This document shows positions 44,734-56,909 of a DNA stretch of 64,000 nt, in pieces; within the stretch, counting starts at the first letter, position 1, and every line of letters starts with the position of its first letter. Where the stretch lies: the NCBI RefSeq assembly GCF_041154505.1, contig NZ_AP028672.1, positions 1,191,001 to 1,255,000 of the forward strand. The letters run 5' to 3'. A program made the translations under genes and the position numbers. Under the pieces are notes generated by a model that saw nothing but the letters and a program-made list of their open reading frames with translations, was not told where the DNA came from and ran no database searches. This stretch comes from Acidovorax sp. A79 (GTDB lineage: Bacteria; Pseudomonadota; Gammaproteobacteria; Burkholderiales; Burkholderiaceae_C).

Positions 44734-46770
44734 TTATTTGATGAGCTGCAAGAAAGCATCGCCCCAGACAAACCAGGTCATCAATGCGAAGACACCCAGA
44801 ATCATCACCAGCGCATAGTGGAAGATGAAGCCCGACTGCATCCAGCGGACGATGCCGGAAACCCCGCGCACCAGCTTCCAGGAGCCATTCACGAGGGCCC
44901 CGTCGATGATGGCCTGATCGCCACCCTTCCACAGGCCGACGCCCAGGGCACGCGCGCCGCGCGCCAGGATGTTCTCGTTGATCCAGTCGAGGTAGTACTT
45001 GTTTTCCAGCAGCGTGTACAGGGGCTGCACGCGGGCCTTGATGCCGGCCGGCAGCGCGGGGTTGACCATGTACATGTAGTACGAAGCAACCACGCCAGCG
45101 AGCGCCAGCCAGAACGGCGCGGTCTGCAGTCCGTGCACCGCCATGGCCACCGGACCGTGGAAAATTTCAGCCAGTTTCGCCATGGCCGGATGCTTGACCG
45201 CATCGACAAAGATCACGTTCTTGAAGAAGTCGCCGAACAGCATGGGCTGGATGAACATGAAACCCACCACCACCGACGGAATGGCCAGCAGCACCAGAGG
45301 CACGGTCACCACCCAGGGCGATTCGTGGGGCTCGTGATGGTGATCGTCATGGCCATGGTGGTCATCATGGTGCGCATCAGGATTCTGGTCGTAACGCTCC
45401 TTGCCATGGAAAACCAGGAAGTACATGCGGAACGAATAGAACGCCGTGATGAATACACCCGCCAGCACGGCGAAGTGCGCAAAACCGGCCGCGGGCAGAT
45501 GGCTGAAATGGACCGCCTCGATGATGCTGTCCTTGGAATAGAAGCCCGCGAACAGCGGGGTGCCGATCAGCGCGAGCGAACCCAGCAGCGAGGTGATCCA
45601 GGTGATGGGCATGTACTTGCGCACGCCGCCCATCCAGCGGATGTCCTGGTTGTGGTGCATGCCCATGATGACCGAGCCGGCGCCGAGGAACAGCAGCGCC
45701 TTGAAGAACGCGTGGGTCATCAGGTGGAACACGGCGACCGAATAGGCCGACGCACCCAGCGCCACGGTCATGTACCCGAGCTGCGACAGCGTGGAGTAGG
45801 CCACCACGCGCTTGATGTCGTTCTGGATGATGCCCAGGAAACCCATGAACAGCGCCGTGATGGCCCCGATCACCAGGATGAAGTTCAGGGCGGTATCCGA
45901 CAGCTCGAACAGGGGCGACATGCGCGCCACCATGAAGATGCCGGCCGTCACCATGGTGGCCGCGTGGATCAGTGCCGAGATGGGGGTCGGGCCTTCCATC
46001 GAGTCGGGCAGCCAGACGTGCAGCGGGAACTGGGCGGACTTGCCCATCGCACCGATGAACAGGCAGATGCAGATCACGGTGATCAGCATCCAGTCGGTGC
46101 CGGGGAAAGCCAGGCCGCCGAGCTCACCCGACTTGGCAAACACTTCGCCGTAGTTCAGCGTGCCTGCGTAGGCCGCGATGAGGCCGATGCCCAGGATGAA
46201 GCCGAAGTCCCCTACGCGGTTGACCAGGAAGGCCTTCATGTTGGCGAAGATCGCGCTGGGCTTGTTGAACCAGAAACCGATCAGCAGGTAGGACACCAGG
46301 CCCACGGCTTCCCAGCCGAAGAACAGCTGCAGCAGGTTGTTGCTCATGACCAGCATGAGCATGGAGAACGTGAACAGGGAGATGTACGCGAAGAAGCGGT
46401 TGTAGCCGTCGTCCTCTTCCATGTAGCCGATCGTGTAGATGTGCACCATCAGCGACACGAAGGTCACCACCACCATCATCATGGCCGTGAGGCTGTCGAT
46501 CAGGAAGCCGACTTCCATCTTGAGGCCGCCGACCACCATCCAGGTGTACAGCGTTTCGTTGAAACGGGCGCCATCCAGCGCAACACTCTTGAGCGTCATG
46601 GCCGACAGGACGAAGGCCACGAGCACGCCCAGGATGGTCAGGGTGTGGCTCAGGCGGCGGCCAATCCAGTTACCACCAAAGGTCGTACCGAAGATGCCGG
46701 CCAGCAAGGCGCCCGCCAGCGGAGCCAGCGGCACGGCCAGGAGCGTTGAAGCAGAGAGGGTTTGACTCAT
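44734..46770 (-). CDS. nuoL: NADH-quinone oxidoreductase subunit L
   Basis: The distal antiporter-like subunit with the long lateral helix, 678 residues. Blocks include LFFGWEAVGLVSYLLIGFW with the essential glutamate, MGKSAQFPLHVWLPDSMEGPTPISALIHAATMV, and KRVVAYSTLSQLGYMTVALG. A histidine-rich cytoplasmic or periplasmic loop (HHDDHHGHDDHHHEPHE, around 45335-45385) precedes the C-terminal lateral helix region, longer than in E. coli NuoL. It is 31 bases after nuoK. The start at 46770 is MSQTLSASTLL. Confidence 0.95.
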   Translation of the reverse strand: MSQTLSASTLLAVPLAPLAGALLAGIFGTTFGGNWIGRRLSHTLTILGVLVAFVLSAMTLKSVALDGARFNETLYTWMVVGGLKMEVGFLIDSLTAMMMVVVTFVSLMVHIYTIGYMEEDDGYNRFFAYISLFTFSMLMLVMSNNLLQLFFGWEAVGLVSYLLIGFWFNKPSAIFANMKAFLVNRVGDFGFILGIGLIAAYAGTLNYGEVFAKSGELGGLAFPGTDWMLITVICICLFIGAMGKSAQFPLHVWLPDSMEGPTPISALIHAATMVTAGIFMVARMSPLFELSDTALNFILVIGAITALFMGFLGIIQNDIKRVVAYSTLSQLGYMTVALGASAYSVAVFHLMTHAFFKALLFLGAGSVIMGMHHNQDIRWMGGVRKYMPITWITSLLGSLALIGTPLFAGFYSKDSIIEAVHFSHLPAAGFAHFAVLAGVFITAFYSFRMYFLVFHGKERYDQNPDAHHDDHHGHDDHHHEPHESPWVVTVPLVLLAIPSVVVGFMFIQPMLFGDFFKNVIFVDAVKHPAMAKLAEIFHGPVAMAVHGLQTAPFWLALAGVVASYYMYMVNPALPAGIKARVQPLYTLLENKYYLDWINENILARGARALGVGLWKGGDQAIIDGALVNGSWKLVRGVSGIVRWMQSGFIFHYALVMILGVFALMTWFVWGDAFLQLIK

Positions 46771-46801
46771 TCTTGAGAACCTTGGGAATACAGGTGGCTC
46801 A

Positions 46802-47110
46802 TCAACCCTTGAGGGTGTTGAGGTCTTCCGCGTTGATGCTGGACTTGTTGCGGAACAGCAGCACCAGGATGGCCAGGCCGATCGCCGATTCGGCCGCTGC
46901 CACGGTCAGGATGAAGAACACGAACACCTGCCCATGCATGTCGCCCAGGTAGTGGGAGAACGCCACGAAGTTCATGTTGACCGCGAGCAGCATCAACTCG
47001 ATCGCCATCAGCAGCACGATCAGGTTCTTGCGATTGAGGAAGATGCCGATCACGGCCAGCGCGAACAGCATCGCGCCCAGCGAGAGAAAGTGGCCCAATG
47101 TCAGCGTCAT
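46802..47110 (-). CDS. nuoK: NADH-quinone oxidoreductase subunit K
   Basis: A 102-residue subunit with three transmembrane helices. The conserved glutamates of the proton channel are in [20 protein letters not shown] and [18 protein letters not shown]. Length matches the family. Its start overlaps the nuoJ stop by four bases, coupling their translation. Confidence 0.96.
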   Translation of the reverse strand: MTLTLGHFLSLGAMLFALAVIGIFLNRKNLIVLLMAIELMLLAVNMNFVAFSHYLGDMHGQVFVFFILTVAAAESAIGLAILVLLFRNKSSINAEDLNTLKG

Positions 47111-47775
47111 GCTTTTTTCTCCTCGGCGACAGCCTCTGCAGGCGCTGGCGCCTCAGCCTTCTGGGTGGCGACAACCTTGACCACTTCGAGGCGGTCGCTG
47201 GCGCGCACGCGGATCTGTACGGACGGATTGATCGCCTTGCTGTCCTTGCGCTGGCGCAGCGTCAGGGCAATGGCGGCAATCATCGCCACTAGCAGGATCA
47301 CGGCCGCGATTTCCACGGGATAGAGATACTCGGTGTAGAGCAGCTTGCCCAGCGCCTTGGTGTTGGAATACTGGACGACCTGGCCCGCCGCATTCACCGC
47401 CGTGGCGACAGCCTTGGGCTCATCCATGCCCCGGAAGCCACCCATCAGCACCGCGGCCATTTCGAGCGCGATCAGTGCGCCCACCGTGGCGGCCAGGGGA
47501 AAGTGCTTCCAGAACCCCTTGCGCACCGTGTCGATGTGGATGTCCAGCATCATCACGACGAAGAGGAAAAGCACCATCACCGCGCCCAGGTACACCAGCA
47601 CGAGCGCAATGGCCAGGAACTCGGCCTTGAGCAGCAGCCAGACGGCGGCGGCCTGCGAGAACGCGAGGATGAGGTAGAGCACCGCATGCACGGGATTGCG
47701 CGCGGTGATCACTCGGAAGGCTGCGAACAGCAGCACGACCGAGAAGAGGTAGAAGAAACCTGTCTTGGCGTCCAT
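47107..47775 (-). CDS. nuoJ: NADH-quinone oxidoreductase subunit J
   Basis: A 222-residue membrane subunit with five helices in the first 170 residues. It has the family motif [19 protein letters not shown] and conserved [19 protein letters not shown]. The C-terminal tail is charged and then alanine/glutamate-rich ([14 protein letters not shown]), a common betaproteobacterial extension. It belongs to the middle membrane arm next to NuoK and NuoA. It lies 50 bases behind nuoI. Confidence 0.95.
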   Translation of the reverse strand: MDAKTGFFYLFSVVLLFAAFRVITARNPVHAVLYLILAFSQAAAVWLLLKAEFLAIALVLVYLGAVMVLFLFVVMMLDIHIDTVRKGFWKHFPLAATVGALIALEMAAVLMGGFRGMDEPKAVATAVNAAGQVVQYSNTKALGKLLYTEYLYPVEIAAVILLVAMIAAIALTLRQRKDSKAINPSVQIRVRASDRLEVVKVVATQKAEAPAPAEAVAEEKKA

Positions 47776-47825
47776 GAATCGGGTCTTTATAGAAAGTCTG
47801 GCAAAGAGGCTGAACCCAGCACCGC

Positions 47826-48338
47826 TCAGCGGTACTTGGCGTCCGCAGCCTTGGCTGCCGCGATTTCACCTTCGTACCGGTCGCCCACGGCCAGGAGCAT
47901 GTCCTTCGTGAAATACAGATCGCCACGCTTTTCGCCGTGGTACTCGAAAATGTGCGTCTCGACGATCGAGTCCACCGGGCAGCTTTCTTCGCAGAAGCCG
48001 CAGAAGATGCACTTGGTCAGGTCGATGTCGTAGCGCGTGGTGCGGCGGGAGCCATCGTCGCGCACGTCCGACTCAATGGTGATGGCCATGGCGGGGCACA
48101 CGGCCTCGCACAGCTTGCAGGCGATGCAGCGCTCTTCGCCATTCTCATAACGGCGCAAGGCGTGCAGGCCACGAAAACGTGGCGACAGAGGTGTCTTCTC
48201 TTCAGGGAACTGCACGGTCACCTTGCGGCGAAAGGCGTAGCGCCCCGTGAGGGCCATGCCCTTGAGCAGTTCCACGAGCATGAAGCTCTTGAAGAAATCC
48301 TTGAACGAGAAAGGTGCAGCAGCAGCAACAGCAGTCAT
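47826..48338 (-). CDS. nuoI: NADH-quinone oxidoreductase subunit I
   Basis: The two-cluster ferredoxin subunit, 170 residues. Both [4Fe-4S] binding motifs are complete: [12 protein letters not shown] and [16 protein letters not shown], giving clusters N6a and N6b on the electron path to N2. The N-terminal helix ([21 protein letters not shown]) docks on the membrane arm. It is 12 bases after nuoH. Confidence 0.97.
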   Translation of the reverse strand: MTAVAAAAPFSFKDFFKSFMLVELLKGMALTGRYAFRRKVTVQFPEEKTPLSPRFRGLHALRRYENGEERCIACKLCEAVCPAMAITIESDVRDDGSRRTTRYDIDLTKCIFCGFCEESCPVDSIVETHIFEYHGEKRGDLYFTKDMLLAVGDRYEGEIAAAKAADAKYR

Positions 48339-48350
48339 TTGTGTCCCCGC

Positions 48351-49427
48351 TTATTTCCAGATATTCCAAGGCGAGAGCAACCACCCGCCGACGATCAGCA
48401 GCCACACCAGGGTGACCGGAATGAAGATCTTCCAACCCAGACGCATGATCTGGTCATAACGGAAACGGGGGAATGTCGCCCGGATCCAGATGAACATGGA
48501 CACCACGAGGAATGTCTTGATCCCGAGCCAGATCCAGCCAGGAATGAACGAGAGGAAATCCACCGGAGGCAGCCAGCCGCCCAGGAACATGAGGGCGGCC
48601 AGGATGGACACCAGCCACATGCTCGCGTATTCCGCCAGGAAGAAGATCGCGAAACCCATGCCGGAGTACTCCACCATGTGGCCCGCCACGATTTCGGCTT
48701 CGCCTTCCACCACGTCGAACGGATGGCGGTTCGTCTCAGCCACACCCGAGATCAGGTAGACCAGGAAGATGGGCAGCAATGGCAACCAGTTCCAGGACAG
48801 GAAGCCCAGGCCCATGTTGGAGGCCATACCGCGGGACTGGGACATCACGATCTCGGTCAGGTTCATGCTGCCCGAAACCATGATCACCACCAGGAAGCAA
48901 AAACCCATGGCGATTTCGTAGCTCACCATCTGCGCGGACGCCCGCAGTGCGCCCAGGAAGGCGTACTTGGAGTTCGATGCCCAGCCGGCAATGATCACGC
49001 CATACACCTCGATGGAGGTGATAGCCATCACCAGCAGCAGGCCGGCGTTGACATTGGCCAATGCCACGTCCGGGCCGAACGGAATCGCCACCCAGGCAGC
49101 CAGCGCGGGCATGATCGCCATGACCGGCCCCAGCACGAAGAGCCCTTTGCTGGCGGCAGTAGGCTGGATGATTTCCTTGGTCAGCAGCTTCAAGGCGTCC
49201 GCGATGGGTTGCAGCAACCCGAGCGGGCCGACCCGGTTGGGGCCATGGCGCACCTGCATGAAGCCCAGGAGCTTGCGCTCCCACAGCGTGAGATAGGCCA
49301 CCGCCCCCATCAGGGGCGCCAGAATGCAGACGATCTTGAGCAGGATCCAGAGCACCGGCCAGACCACGCCGGTCCACCAGCCAAAGGAAAGCAGGTTTAG
49401 GCCCGCGTTGTAGATCGCGTCGATCAT
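48351..49427 (-). CDS. nuoH: NADH-quinone oxidoreductase subunit H
   Basis: The heel subunit that forms the quinone chamber, 358 residues with eight helices. Family blocks are [39 protein letters not shown], and [21 protein letters not shown] with the acidic residues of the proton entry. Start overlaps the nuoG stop by four bases (ATGA). Confidence 0.97.
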   Translation of the reverse strand: MIDAIYNAGLNLLSFGWWTGVVWPVLWILLKIVCILAPLMGAVAYLTLWERKLLGFMQVRHGPNRVGPLGLLQPIADALKLLTKEIIQPTAASKGLFVLGPVMAIMPALAAWVAIPFGPDVALANVNAGLLLVMAITSIEVYGVIIAGWASNSKYAFLGALRASAQMVSYEIAMGFCFLVVIMVSGSMNLTEIVMSQSRGMASNMGLGFLSWNWLPLLPIFLVYLISGVAETNRHPFDVVEGEAEIVAGHMVEYSGMGFAIFFLAEYASMWLVSILAALMFLGGWLPPVDFLSFIPGWIWLGIKTFLVVSMFIWIRATFPRFRYDQIMRLGWKIFIPVTLVWLLIVGGWLLSPWNIWK

Positions 49428-51559
49428 GCTGCCACTCCTTCGCGTGCCAAGCGCGCGTCGGCGGTCAGCTGCAGCGACGTGGAACGGCGCACCAGGCCGT
49501 CCAGTTGATAGATCGAGGCCACCACGGGCTCGCCCACCACTGCGGTGGCGACAGGGACAGCAGTGCTCACGGCATTCGACAATTGAGCGGCCGGGACCTG
49601 CGCGAAGGTGCCAGCAGGCGCATTCGTGGCGCGGGCCAGCACATCCTGCGACGTCTCGAAATCAAAACCCGGCACGCCCAGCAGATTGGCCAGCACGCGC
49701 AGCACCTTCCAGGCCGGACGGGTATCGCCCAGAGGACGCACCACGGCATGGAAACCCTGCAGGCGACCTTCCGCATTGATGAAGCTGCCCGAGGTTTCCG
49801 TGAACGGCGCCACCGGCAGCAGCACATCACTGAATTCCATATTGGCCTTGAACGGGCTCAAGGTCACCACCATCTCCGCCCCTCCCAGGGCCGTGGCGGC
49901 CTGCAGGCCGGCTGCAGAGTCATGGACAGGCTCGGTATTGAGCAGCAAGGCCGCCTTCAGTCCACCCGCCAGCATCTGGCCTGCACTCAGGCCTCCGTTC
50001 ACGGGATGGGCGCCAGCGAATTGCGCGCCCACGGTGTTGGCGGCTTCCGTCAGGTAGCCGACGGTTGCCCCGGTTTGTTCACCAATCCAGTTGGCAAGCG
50101 CCAGCAGCCGGGCTGCCTGGGCATGGTGCGCTGCGGCATTGCCCAACAGTATGGCCTTGCGTTCGCCGCCCAGCAATGAGCGGGCGATGGCCAGGGAGGC
50201 TTCGGTGGGATCACCGGAACCTGCGGGTGCGGCCGTGCCCTTTTCCTGTGCCACGGCAGCGGCGATGGTGCCCAGCGCCTGCAGCCACTGACCGGCGCCT
50301 TGCAGCAGGGAGTGCTTCACGGGCATGGCCCAATCGGCCAGGGCCGAGTCGACCACGCTGACCTGGCAGCCATGGCGCGCAGCCTGGCGGATGCGCTGCG
50401 CGAACAGCGGATGGTCCTTGCGCAGGTTGGAGCCCACCACCAGCACGCGCTGCAGCGTGGACAGCGAGGCGATGGACGTGCCGAGCCAGCGGATGCCTTC
50501 GGGCGCCGCGAATTCGGCGTTGCGCAGGCGGTAGTCAATGTTGTCGCTGCCCAGGCCGCGCACCAGGGCGGAGGCCAGGTACAGTTCTTCGAGCGTGCTG
50601 TGCGGGCTGACCAGGGCACCGATGGCGCCAGCGCCATGGTCGTTCTTGATGTTCTTCAAGCCGTTGGCCACGTATTCGAGCGCAGTCTGCCAGTCGACGG
50701 TCTTCCAGACTCCGCCCTGCTTGAGCATGGGCTGGGTCAGCCGCTCGTCGCTGTTGAGCGATTCGTACGAGAAGCGGTCACGGTCGGCGATCCAGCATTC
50801 GTTGACGGCTTCGTTCTCGAACGGAACGACACGCATCACCTTGTGGTTCTTGACCTGCACGATCAGGTTGGCACCGGTGGAGTCGTGCGGGCTGACGGAG
50901 CGGCGGCGCGACAGTTCCCAGGTGCGGGCGCTGTAGCGGAACGGCTTGCTCGTGAGCGCGCCCACGGGGCAGATGTCGATCATGTTGCCCGACAGCTCGG
51001 AGTCCACGGTATCGCCCGCCACGGTGGTGATCTCGGAGTGCTCGCCGCGGTTGATCATGCCGAGTTCCATCACGCCGGCCACTTCCTGGCCGAAGCGTAC
51101 GCAGCGGGTGCAGTGGATGCAGCGGCTCATCTCCTCCATGGAGATCAGCGGGCCCACATCCTTGTGGAAGACCACGCGCTTTTCTTCCTCGTAGCGCGAG
51201 GAGGAACCGCCGTAGCCCACGGCCAGATCCTGCAGCTGGCACTCGCCGCCCTGGTCGCAGATGGGGCAATCCAGCGGGTGGTTGATCAGCAGGAATTCCA
51301 TGACCGACTGCTGGGCCTTGATGGCCTTGTCGCTCTTGGTGCGCACGATCATGCCCTGCGTGACCGGCGTGGCGCAGGCGGGCATGGGCTTGGGGGCCTT
51401 CTCCACGTCCACCAGGCACATGCGGCAATTGGCGGCGATGGAGAGCTTCTTGTGATAGCAGAAATGGGGAATGTAGGTGCCGGCCTTTTCGGCTGCATGC
51501 ATCACCATGCAGCCTTCGGCGACTTCTACCTTCTGCCCGTCGAGTTCGATTTCAACCAT
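49424..51559 (-). CDS. nuoG: NADH-quinone oxidoreductase subunit G
   Basis: The large peripheral-arm iron-sulfur subunit, 711 residues. The N-terminal [2Fe-2S] domain binds N1b ([20 protein letters not shown]), then His-Cys3 cluster N5 ([18 protein letters not shown]), then cluster N4 ([13 protein letters not shown]). The rest is a molybdopterin-oxidoreductase-like domain without cofactor, shorter than the E. coli version. It transfers electrons from NuoF to NuoI. It is 15 bases after nuoF. Confidence 0.95.
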   Translation of the reverse strand: MVEIELDGQKVEVAEGCMVMHAAEKAGTYIPHFCYHKKLSIAANCRMCLVDVEKAPKPMPACATPVTQGMIVRTKSDKAIKAQQSVMEFLLINHPLDCPICDQGGECQLQDLAVGYGGSSSRYEEEKRVVFHKDVGPLISMEEMSRCIHCTRCVRFGQEVAGVMELGMINRGEHSEITTVAGDTVDSELSGNMIDICPVGALTSKPFRYSARTWELSRRRSVSPHDSTGANLIVQVKNHKVMRVVPFENEAVNECWIADRDRFSYESLNSDERLTQPMLKQGGVWKTVDWQTALEYVANGLKNIKNDHGAGAIGALVSPHSTLEELYLASALVRGLGSDNIDYRLRNAEFAAPEGIRWLGTSIASLSTLQRVLVVGSNLRKDHPLFAQRIRQAARHGCQVSVVDSALADWAMPVKHSLLQGAGQWLQALGTIAAAVAQEKGTAAPAGSGDPTEASLAIARSLLGGERKAILLGNAAAHHAQAARLLALANWIGEQTGATVGYLTEAANTVGAQFAGAHPVNGGLSAGQMLAGGLKAALLLNTEPVHDSAAGLQAATALGGAEMVVTLSPFKANMEFSDVLLPVAPFTETSGSFINAEGRLQGFHAVVRPLGDTRPAWKVLRVLANLLGVPGFDFETSQDVLARATNAPAGTFAQVPAAQLSNAVSTAVPVATAVVGEPVVASIYQLDGLVRRSTSLQLTADARLAREGVAA

Positions 51560-51574
51560 ATGCGTTTCTCGCGA

Positions 51575-52929
<1,355 letters not shown>

Positions 52930-52933
<4 letters not shown>

Positions 52934-53463
52934 GCTTGTCCTTCCGCAGCGCGCAGGCCATCCACAAGCTGGTCAAGCTTGTCGTTGTCCATGAAACTGC
53001 ACATGGTGCGGTCGTTGACCAGCATCACGGGCGCATCGGCACAGGCACCCAGGCATTCGCACTGCTGCAGCGTGAACAGGCCGTCGGAAGTGGTCTCGCC
53101 CATGGCCACGCCGAGCTTCTTCTCGAGGTGGTGCAGCGCCTTCTGGCCGTCGCGCAGCTGGCAAGGCAGGTTGGTGCAGACGTTGAGCTTGTACTTGCCC
53201 GTCGGCTGCTGGTTGTACATGTTGTAGAACGTGGTGACTTCGTGCACCGCGATCTGGGCCATGCCGAGGTACTCGGCGATCACGGCCTCGCTCTCGACAC
53301 TGACCCAGCCCTGCTCCTGCTGCACGATGGACAGGCAGGCCATCACGGCCGACTGCTTCTGCTCGGGTGGGTACTTGGCGACTTCGCGCGCAAAACGGGC
53401 GAGCGTCGCCTCGGTGATGGCGGTGACGCCAGCGGTCTGGTTCTTCGATTCGGTCGTACTCAT
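52930..53463 (-). CDS. nuoE: NADH-quinone oxidoreductase subunit E
   Basis: A 177-residue thioredoxin-like subunit carrying the [2Fe-2S] cluster N1a. The cysteine pairs are in [12 protein letters not shown] and [17 protein letters not shown]. It sits beside NuoF. The start overlaps the nuoD stop by four bases, and its stop overlaps the nuoF start. Confidence 0.96.
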
Positions 53464-54713
53464 CGGTCAATCTCTCCGAACACGATATCCATGGTGCCGA
53501 TGATGGCCACCGCGTCGGCGATCATGTGGCCGCGGGCCATTTCATCGAGCGTGGCCAGGTGCGCGAAGCCCGGCGCACGGATCTTCAGGCGGTAGGGCTT
53601 ATTGGCCCCGTCGCTCACCAGGTAGATGCCGAACTCGCCCTTGGGATGCTCGACGGCGGCATAGGCCTCGCCCTCGGGCACATGGAAACCTTCGGTGAAG
53701 AGCTTGAAATGGTGGATCAGCTCTTCCATGTTGGACTTCATGGATTCACGGTCGGGCGCAGCCACCTTGTGGTTGTCGGTGATGACCGGGCCGGGATTGG
53801 CGCGCAGCCAGTCCACGCACTGCTTGATGATGCGGTTGGACTCGCGCATTTCCTGCACGCGCACGAGGTAGCGGTCGTAGCAGTCACCCGTCTTGCCCAC
53901 GGGCACGTCGAAGTCCATGCGGTCGTAAACGTCGTAGGGCTGGGTCTTGCGCAGGTCCCAGGCGATGCCGGAACCACGCAGCATGGGGCCGGTCATGCCC
54001 AGGTTCAGCGCGCGTTCGGGTGGCACCACGCCGATGCCCACGGTGCGCTGCTTCCAGATGCGGTTGTCGGTGAGCAGGGTCTCGTATTCGTCCACACAGG
54101 CCGGGAAGCGCTGGGTGAAGTCGTCGATGAAGTCGAGCATCGAACCCTGGCGGTTCTTGTTCATGGCCTCCAGGGCCTTGGCGTTCTTGATCTTGCTGAC
54201 CTTGTACTGCGGCATGGAGTCCGGCAGGTCGCGGTATACGCCGCCCGGACGGAAGTACGCCGCGTGCATGCGCGCGCCGGAGACCGCTTCGTACATGTCG
54301 AACAGGTCTTCGCGCTCGCGGAAGGTGTAGATCAGGATGGTGGAGCTGCCGCAGTCGTTGCCGTGCGAACCCAGCCACATCAGGTGGTTCAGCAGGCGCG
54401 TGATCTCGGAGAACATCACGCGGATGTACTGGGCGCGGATAGGCACTTCCAGGCCCAGCAGCTTTTCGATGGCCAGGCAGTAGGCGTGCTCGTTGCACAT
54501 CATGGACACGTAGTCCAGGCGGTCCATGTAGGGTAGCGACTGGATGTAGGTCTTGTGCTCGGCCAGCTTTTCGGTCGCGCGGTGCAGCAGGCCGATGTGC
54601 GGATCGGCACGCTGGACGACTTCGCCGTCGAGCTCGAGCACCAGGCGCAACACGCCGTGCGCTGCAGGGTGCTGCGGTCCGAAGTTCAGGGAGTAGTTCT
54701 TGATTTCAGCCAT
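53460..54713 (-). CDS. nuoD: NADH-quinone oxidoreductase subunit D
   Basis: The 49-kDa-type subunit that, with NuoB, forms the quinone-reducing site. The 417 residues show [20 protein letters not shown], with the quinone-binding histidine, then [40 protein letters not shown] and the C-terminal DIVFGEIDR. Unlike E. coli, C and D are separate genes here. It is 27 bases after nuoC. Confidence 0.97.
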   Translation of the reverse strand: MAEIKNYSLNFGPQHPAAHGVLRLVLELDGEVVQRADPHIGLLHRATEKLAEHKTYIQSLPYMDRLDYVSMMCNEHAYCLAIEKLLGLEVPIRAQYIRVMFSEITRLLNHLMWLGSHGNDCGSSTILIYTFREREDLFDMYEAVSGARMHAAYFRPGGVYRDLPDSMPQYKVSKIKNAKALEAMNKNRQGSMLDFIDDFTQRFPACVDEYETLLTDNRIWKQRTVGIGVVPPERALNLGMTGPMLRGSGIAWDLRKTQPYDVYDRMDFDVPVGKTGDCYDRYLVRVQEMRESNRIIKQCVDWLRANPGPVITDNHKVAAPDRESMKSNMEELIHHFKLFTEGFHVPEGEAYAAVEHPKGEFGIYLVSDGANKPYRLKIRAPGFAHLATLDEMARGHMIADAVAIIGTMDIVFGEIDR

Positions 54714-54740
54714 GGTGGGTCACGTGGGGCGCGGGGCGCC

Positions 54741-55349
54741 TTAGTGCAGGCCTCCGTACTTGTCTTCGCGGATGATGCGCGGCGTGATCTCGCGCGGCTC
54801 GATCGACACCGGCTCGTAGACCACCCGGCGCTGCTCTGCGTCGTAGCGCATCTCGACGTGGCCGGACAGCGGGAAGTCCTTGCGGAAGGGGTGGCCGATG
54901 AAGCCGTAGTCGGTCAGGATGCGGCGCAGGTCGTTGTGGCCGTCGAACACGATGCCAAAAAGGTCGAACGCCTCGCGCTCGTACCAGTTGGCCGAGTTCC
55001 AGAGATCGGAGACCGAAGCCACCACAGGGAAATCGTCATCCGCGCAGAACACCTTCACGCGCAGACGCTGGTTCAGGCTCACGGACAGCAGGTGCGACAC
55101 GACACAATAGCGGGCTCCCTCGTTCACTGCGTCTGCATAGGCGGAATAGTCCACGCCACACAGATCGATCAGCTGTTCGAAACGGCAACCCTCCGCATCA
55201 CGCAGGACGCGCATGGCATCGAGGTAGTCGGCGGCGGCAACGACCACCGTGACCTCATCCAGGGCCACCGTGATCTGGCGCACTTTCGCGCCCAACGCCG
55301 CGGTAATGTTGTCTTTGAGGTTTTCGGGCCGAATGGCAACAGCAGTCAT
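54741..55349 (-). CDS. nuoC: NADH-quinone oxidoreductase subunit C
   Basis: The 30-kDa-type peripheral-arm subunit, 202 residues. The signature near the C-terminus is [26 protein letters not shown], followed by [20 protein letters not shown] chose the ATG at 55349 because AAGGG lies six bases upstream; earlier ATGs at 55352 and 55373 are less well placed. It lies 10 bases after nuoB. Confidence 0.96.
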   Translation of the reverse strand: MTAVAIRPENLKDNITAALGAKVRQITVALDEVTVVVAAADYLDAMRVLRDAEGCRFEQLIDLCGVDYSAYADAVNEGARYCVVSHLLSVSLNQRLRVKVFCADDDFPVVASVSDLWNSANWYEREAFDLFGIVFDGHNDLRRILTDYGFIGHPFRKDFPLSGHVEMRYDAEQRRVVYEPVSIEPREITPRIIREDKYGGLH

Positions 55350-55359
55350 CATCAACCCT

Positions 55360-55839
55360 TCAGACGCGAGCAATGGTGTTGGTGCGGCGGATCTTCTGCT
55401 GCAGCTGGATGATCCCGTAGATCAGCGCTTCGGCAGTGGGCGGGCAGCCGGGCACGTACACGTCCACGGGCACGATACGGTCGCAGCCGCGCACCACGGA
55501 ATAGCTGTAGTGGTAGTAACCGCCGCCGTTGGCGCACGAACCCATCGACAGCACCCAGCGGGGCTCCGACATCTGGTCGTACACCTTGCGCAGGGCGGGC
55601 GCCATCTTGTTGCACAGCGTGCCGGCCACGATCATCAGATCGGACTGGCGGGGGCTGGCACGAAACACCTCCGCACCGAAGCGGCCGATGTCATAGCGCG
55701 CGGCGGCAGCATGCATCATCTCCACCGCACAGCACGCCAGGCCAAAAGTCATGGGCCACAGAGAGCCCGTCTTGGCCCAATTCACCACGGAGTCATAGCT
55801 CGTGGTGATGAAGCCTTCCTTCATCACGCCTTCAATCAT
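55360..55839 (-). CDS. nuoB: NADH-quinone oxidoreductase subunit B
   Basis: Subunit carrying the terminal [4Fe-4S] cluster N2, 159 residues. The cysteines are in [10 protein letters not shown] (vicinal pair), [20 protein letters not shown] and [10 protein letters not shown], all intact. It passes electrons to quinone at the interface with NuoD. It is 24 bases after nuoA. Confidence 0.97.
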   Translation of the reverse strand: MIEGVMKEGFITTSYDSVVNWAKTGSLWPMTFGLACCAVEMMHAAAARYDIGRFGAEVFRASPRQSDLMIVAGTLCNKMAPALRKVYDQMSEPRWVLSMGSCANGGGYYHYSYSVVRGCDRIVPVDVYVPGCPPTAEALIYGIIQLQQKIRRTNTIARV

Positions 55840-55863
55840 TGCATCATCCTTGTTGAGGCCCGC

Positions 55864-56223
55864 TCATTCCCAATCCAGGGCACCCTTTTTCCACTCGTAG
55901 GCAAAGCCCACGACCAGGATAGCCAGGAAAATCACGACGGCCACGAAGCCGGCGATACCCACCTCATGCAGCGTCACCGCCCATGGGAAGAGAAATGCGA
56001 TTTCGAGATCGAAAAGAATGAAGAGAATGGCCACGAGGTAGTAGCGCACGTCAAACTTCATGCGCGCATCCTCGAAGGCTTCAAAGCCACATTCGTAGGG
56101 GGAGTTCTTCGCGGCATCCGGGCGGTTGGGGCCCAGTATGTAGCCGAGGACAAGGGGGACAACGCCGACGGCGATGCCGACCAAGATGAACAAAAGGACG
56201 GGGAGGTACTGATCGAGGTTCAT
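55864..56223 (-). CDS. nuoA: NADH-quinone oxidoreductase subunit A
   Basis: First gene of the complex I operon; 119 residues with three transmembrane helices. The conserved loop is [20 protein letters not shown] with the family cysteine, then [20 protein letters not shown]. It stands 73 bases downstream of tRNA-Leu, so the operon promoter must overlap the tRNA gene or lie upstream of it, or the tRNA and nuo genes share a transcript. Confidence 0.96.
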   Translation of the reverse strand: MNLDQYLPVLLFILVGIAVGVVPLVLGYILGPNRPDAAKNSPYECGFEAFEDARMKFDVRYYLVAILFILFDLEIAFLFPWAVTLHEVGIAGFVAVVIFLAILVVGFAYEWKKGALDWE

Positions 56224-56296
56224 CTTGAGGATGTGCTCACCGCTGTGGCCTTGCCCGTCAGGACCCGAGCCGGGTCATGCAGGCAGGCCTTTGTTT

Positions 56297-56381
56297 TGGT
56301 GCCGTCGGCGAGACTCGAACTCGCACAGCTTTCGCCACTACCCCCTCAAGATAGCGTGTCTACCAATTTCACCACGACGGC
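56297..56381 (-). tRNA. tRNA-Leu (GAG anticodon)
   Basis: An 85-base tRNA including encoded CCA. On the minus strand the acceptor stem is GCCGTCG / CGACGGC, then discriminator A and CCA. The D arm contains AAATTGGTAGACACG, and the anticodon stem-loop is CTATC-TTGAGGG-GGTAG with anticodon GAG. A long variable arm is present (class II), and the T arm is GCGAGTTCGAGTCTCGC. It lies between secG and nuoA, a conserved position in betaproteobacteria. Confidence 0.96.
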
Positions 56382-56453
56382 TGTTTTTTGCATCTGGATG
56401 GCATGAGGAACCTTGCGGTTTTGGCTTTCCAGACAATCCAGAATTCTACTCCG

Positions 56454-56480
56454 GAAAAACCCTGCTTCGGCTTACGAAGC
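56454..56480 (-). terminator. Rho-independent terminator after secG
   Basis: On the minus strand GCTTCG (56475-56480) pairs with CGAAGC (56464-56469) around a 5-base loop, and a run of five T follows soon after (56455-56459). It is 16 bases past the secG stop and ahead of the tRNA. The stem is short, so efficiency is uncertain. Confidence 0.5.
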
Positions 56481-56495
56481 CCAATTTAGTGCAGA

Positions 56496-56870
56496 TTATT
56501 TGGTGGGGATCTGCGCGGCGCCTGAAGCGGGCACCGCAGGAGCCACAACAGCATCCGAAGCCGAGGCCGCAGGAGCACCCGCGGGCACTGCAGCAGCCGG
56601 GCTTTCCAGCACGCTGCCCGAACTGGCGGGACGAGCATTGCCAAAGTAGGCCAACGCCAGCGTTGCGACAAAAAACACCGCAGCCAGGACTGCCGTGGTG
56701 CGCGACAGAAAATTGGCACTGCCGCTGGCGCCGAACAGGCTTCCGGAACTGCCGCTGCCAAATGCCGCCCCCATGTCCGCACCCTTGCCATGCTGGACAA
56801 GGATCAGGCCAATCATCCCCAGGGCCGTCAGCATCTGCACCGCCAAAACCACATTCACGATCACGTTCAT
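56496..56870 (-). CDS. secG: Preprotein translocase subunit SecG
   Basis: The small auxiliary subunit of the SecYEG channel in the inner membrane, 124 residues. Two helices flank the conserved cytoplasmic loop: VQMLTALGMIGLILVQHGKG, DMGAAFGSGSSGSLFGASGS and TTAVLAAVFFVATLALAYFG. The C-terminal 45 residues are an Ala/Pro/Ser-rich tail common in betaproteobacteria. It follows tpiA by 39 bases. Confidence 0.93.
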   Translation of the reverse strand: MNVIVNVVLAVQMLTALGMIGLILVQHGKGADMGAAFGSGSSGSLFGASGSANFLSRTTAVLAAVFFVATLALAYFGNARPASSGSVLESPAAAVPAGAPAASASDAVVAPAVPASGAAQIPTK

Positions 56871-56909
56871 TCTCTGTTCACTCCTGATTGAATAGCTGGA
56901 AGGGCCGCC

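Noticed and set aside
44494..46749. 751-residue plus-strand frame
   Set aside because: Exact antisense of nuoM/nuoL; composition dominated by His, Gln and Arg as expected for a shadow.
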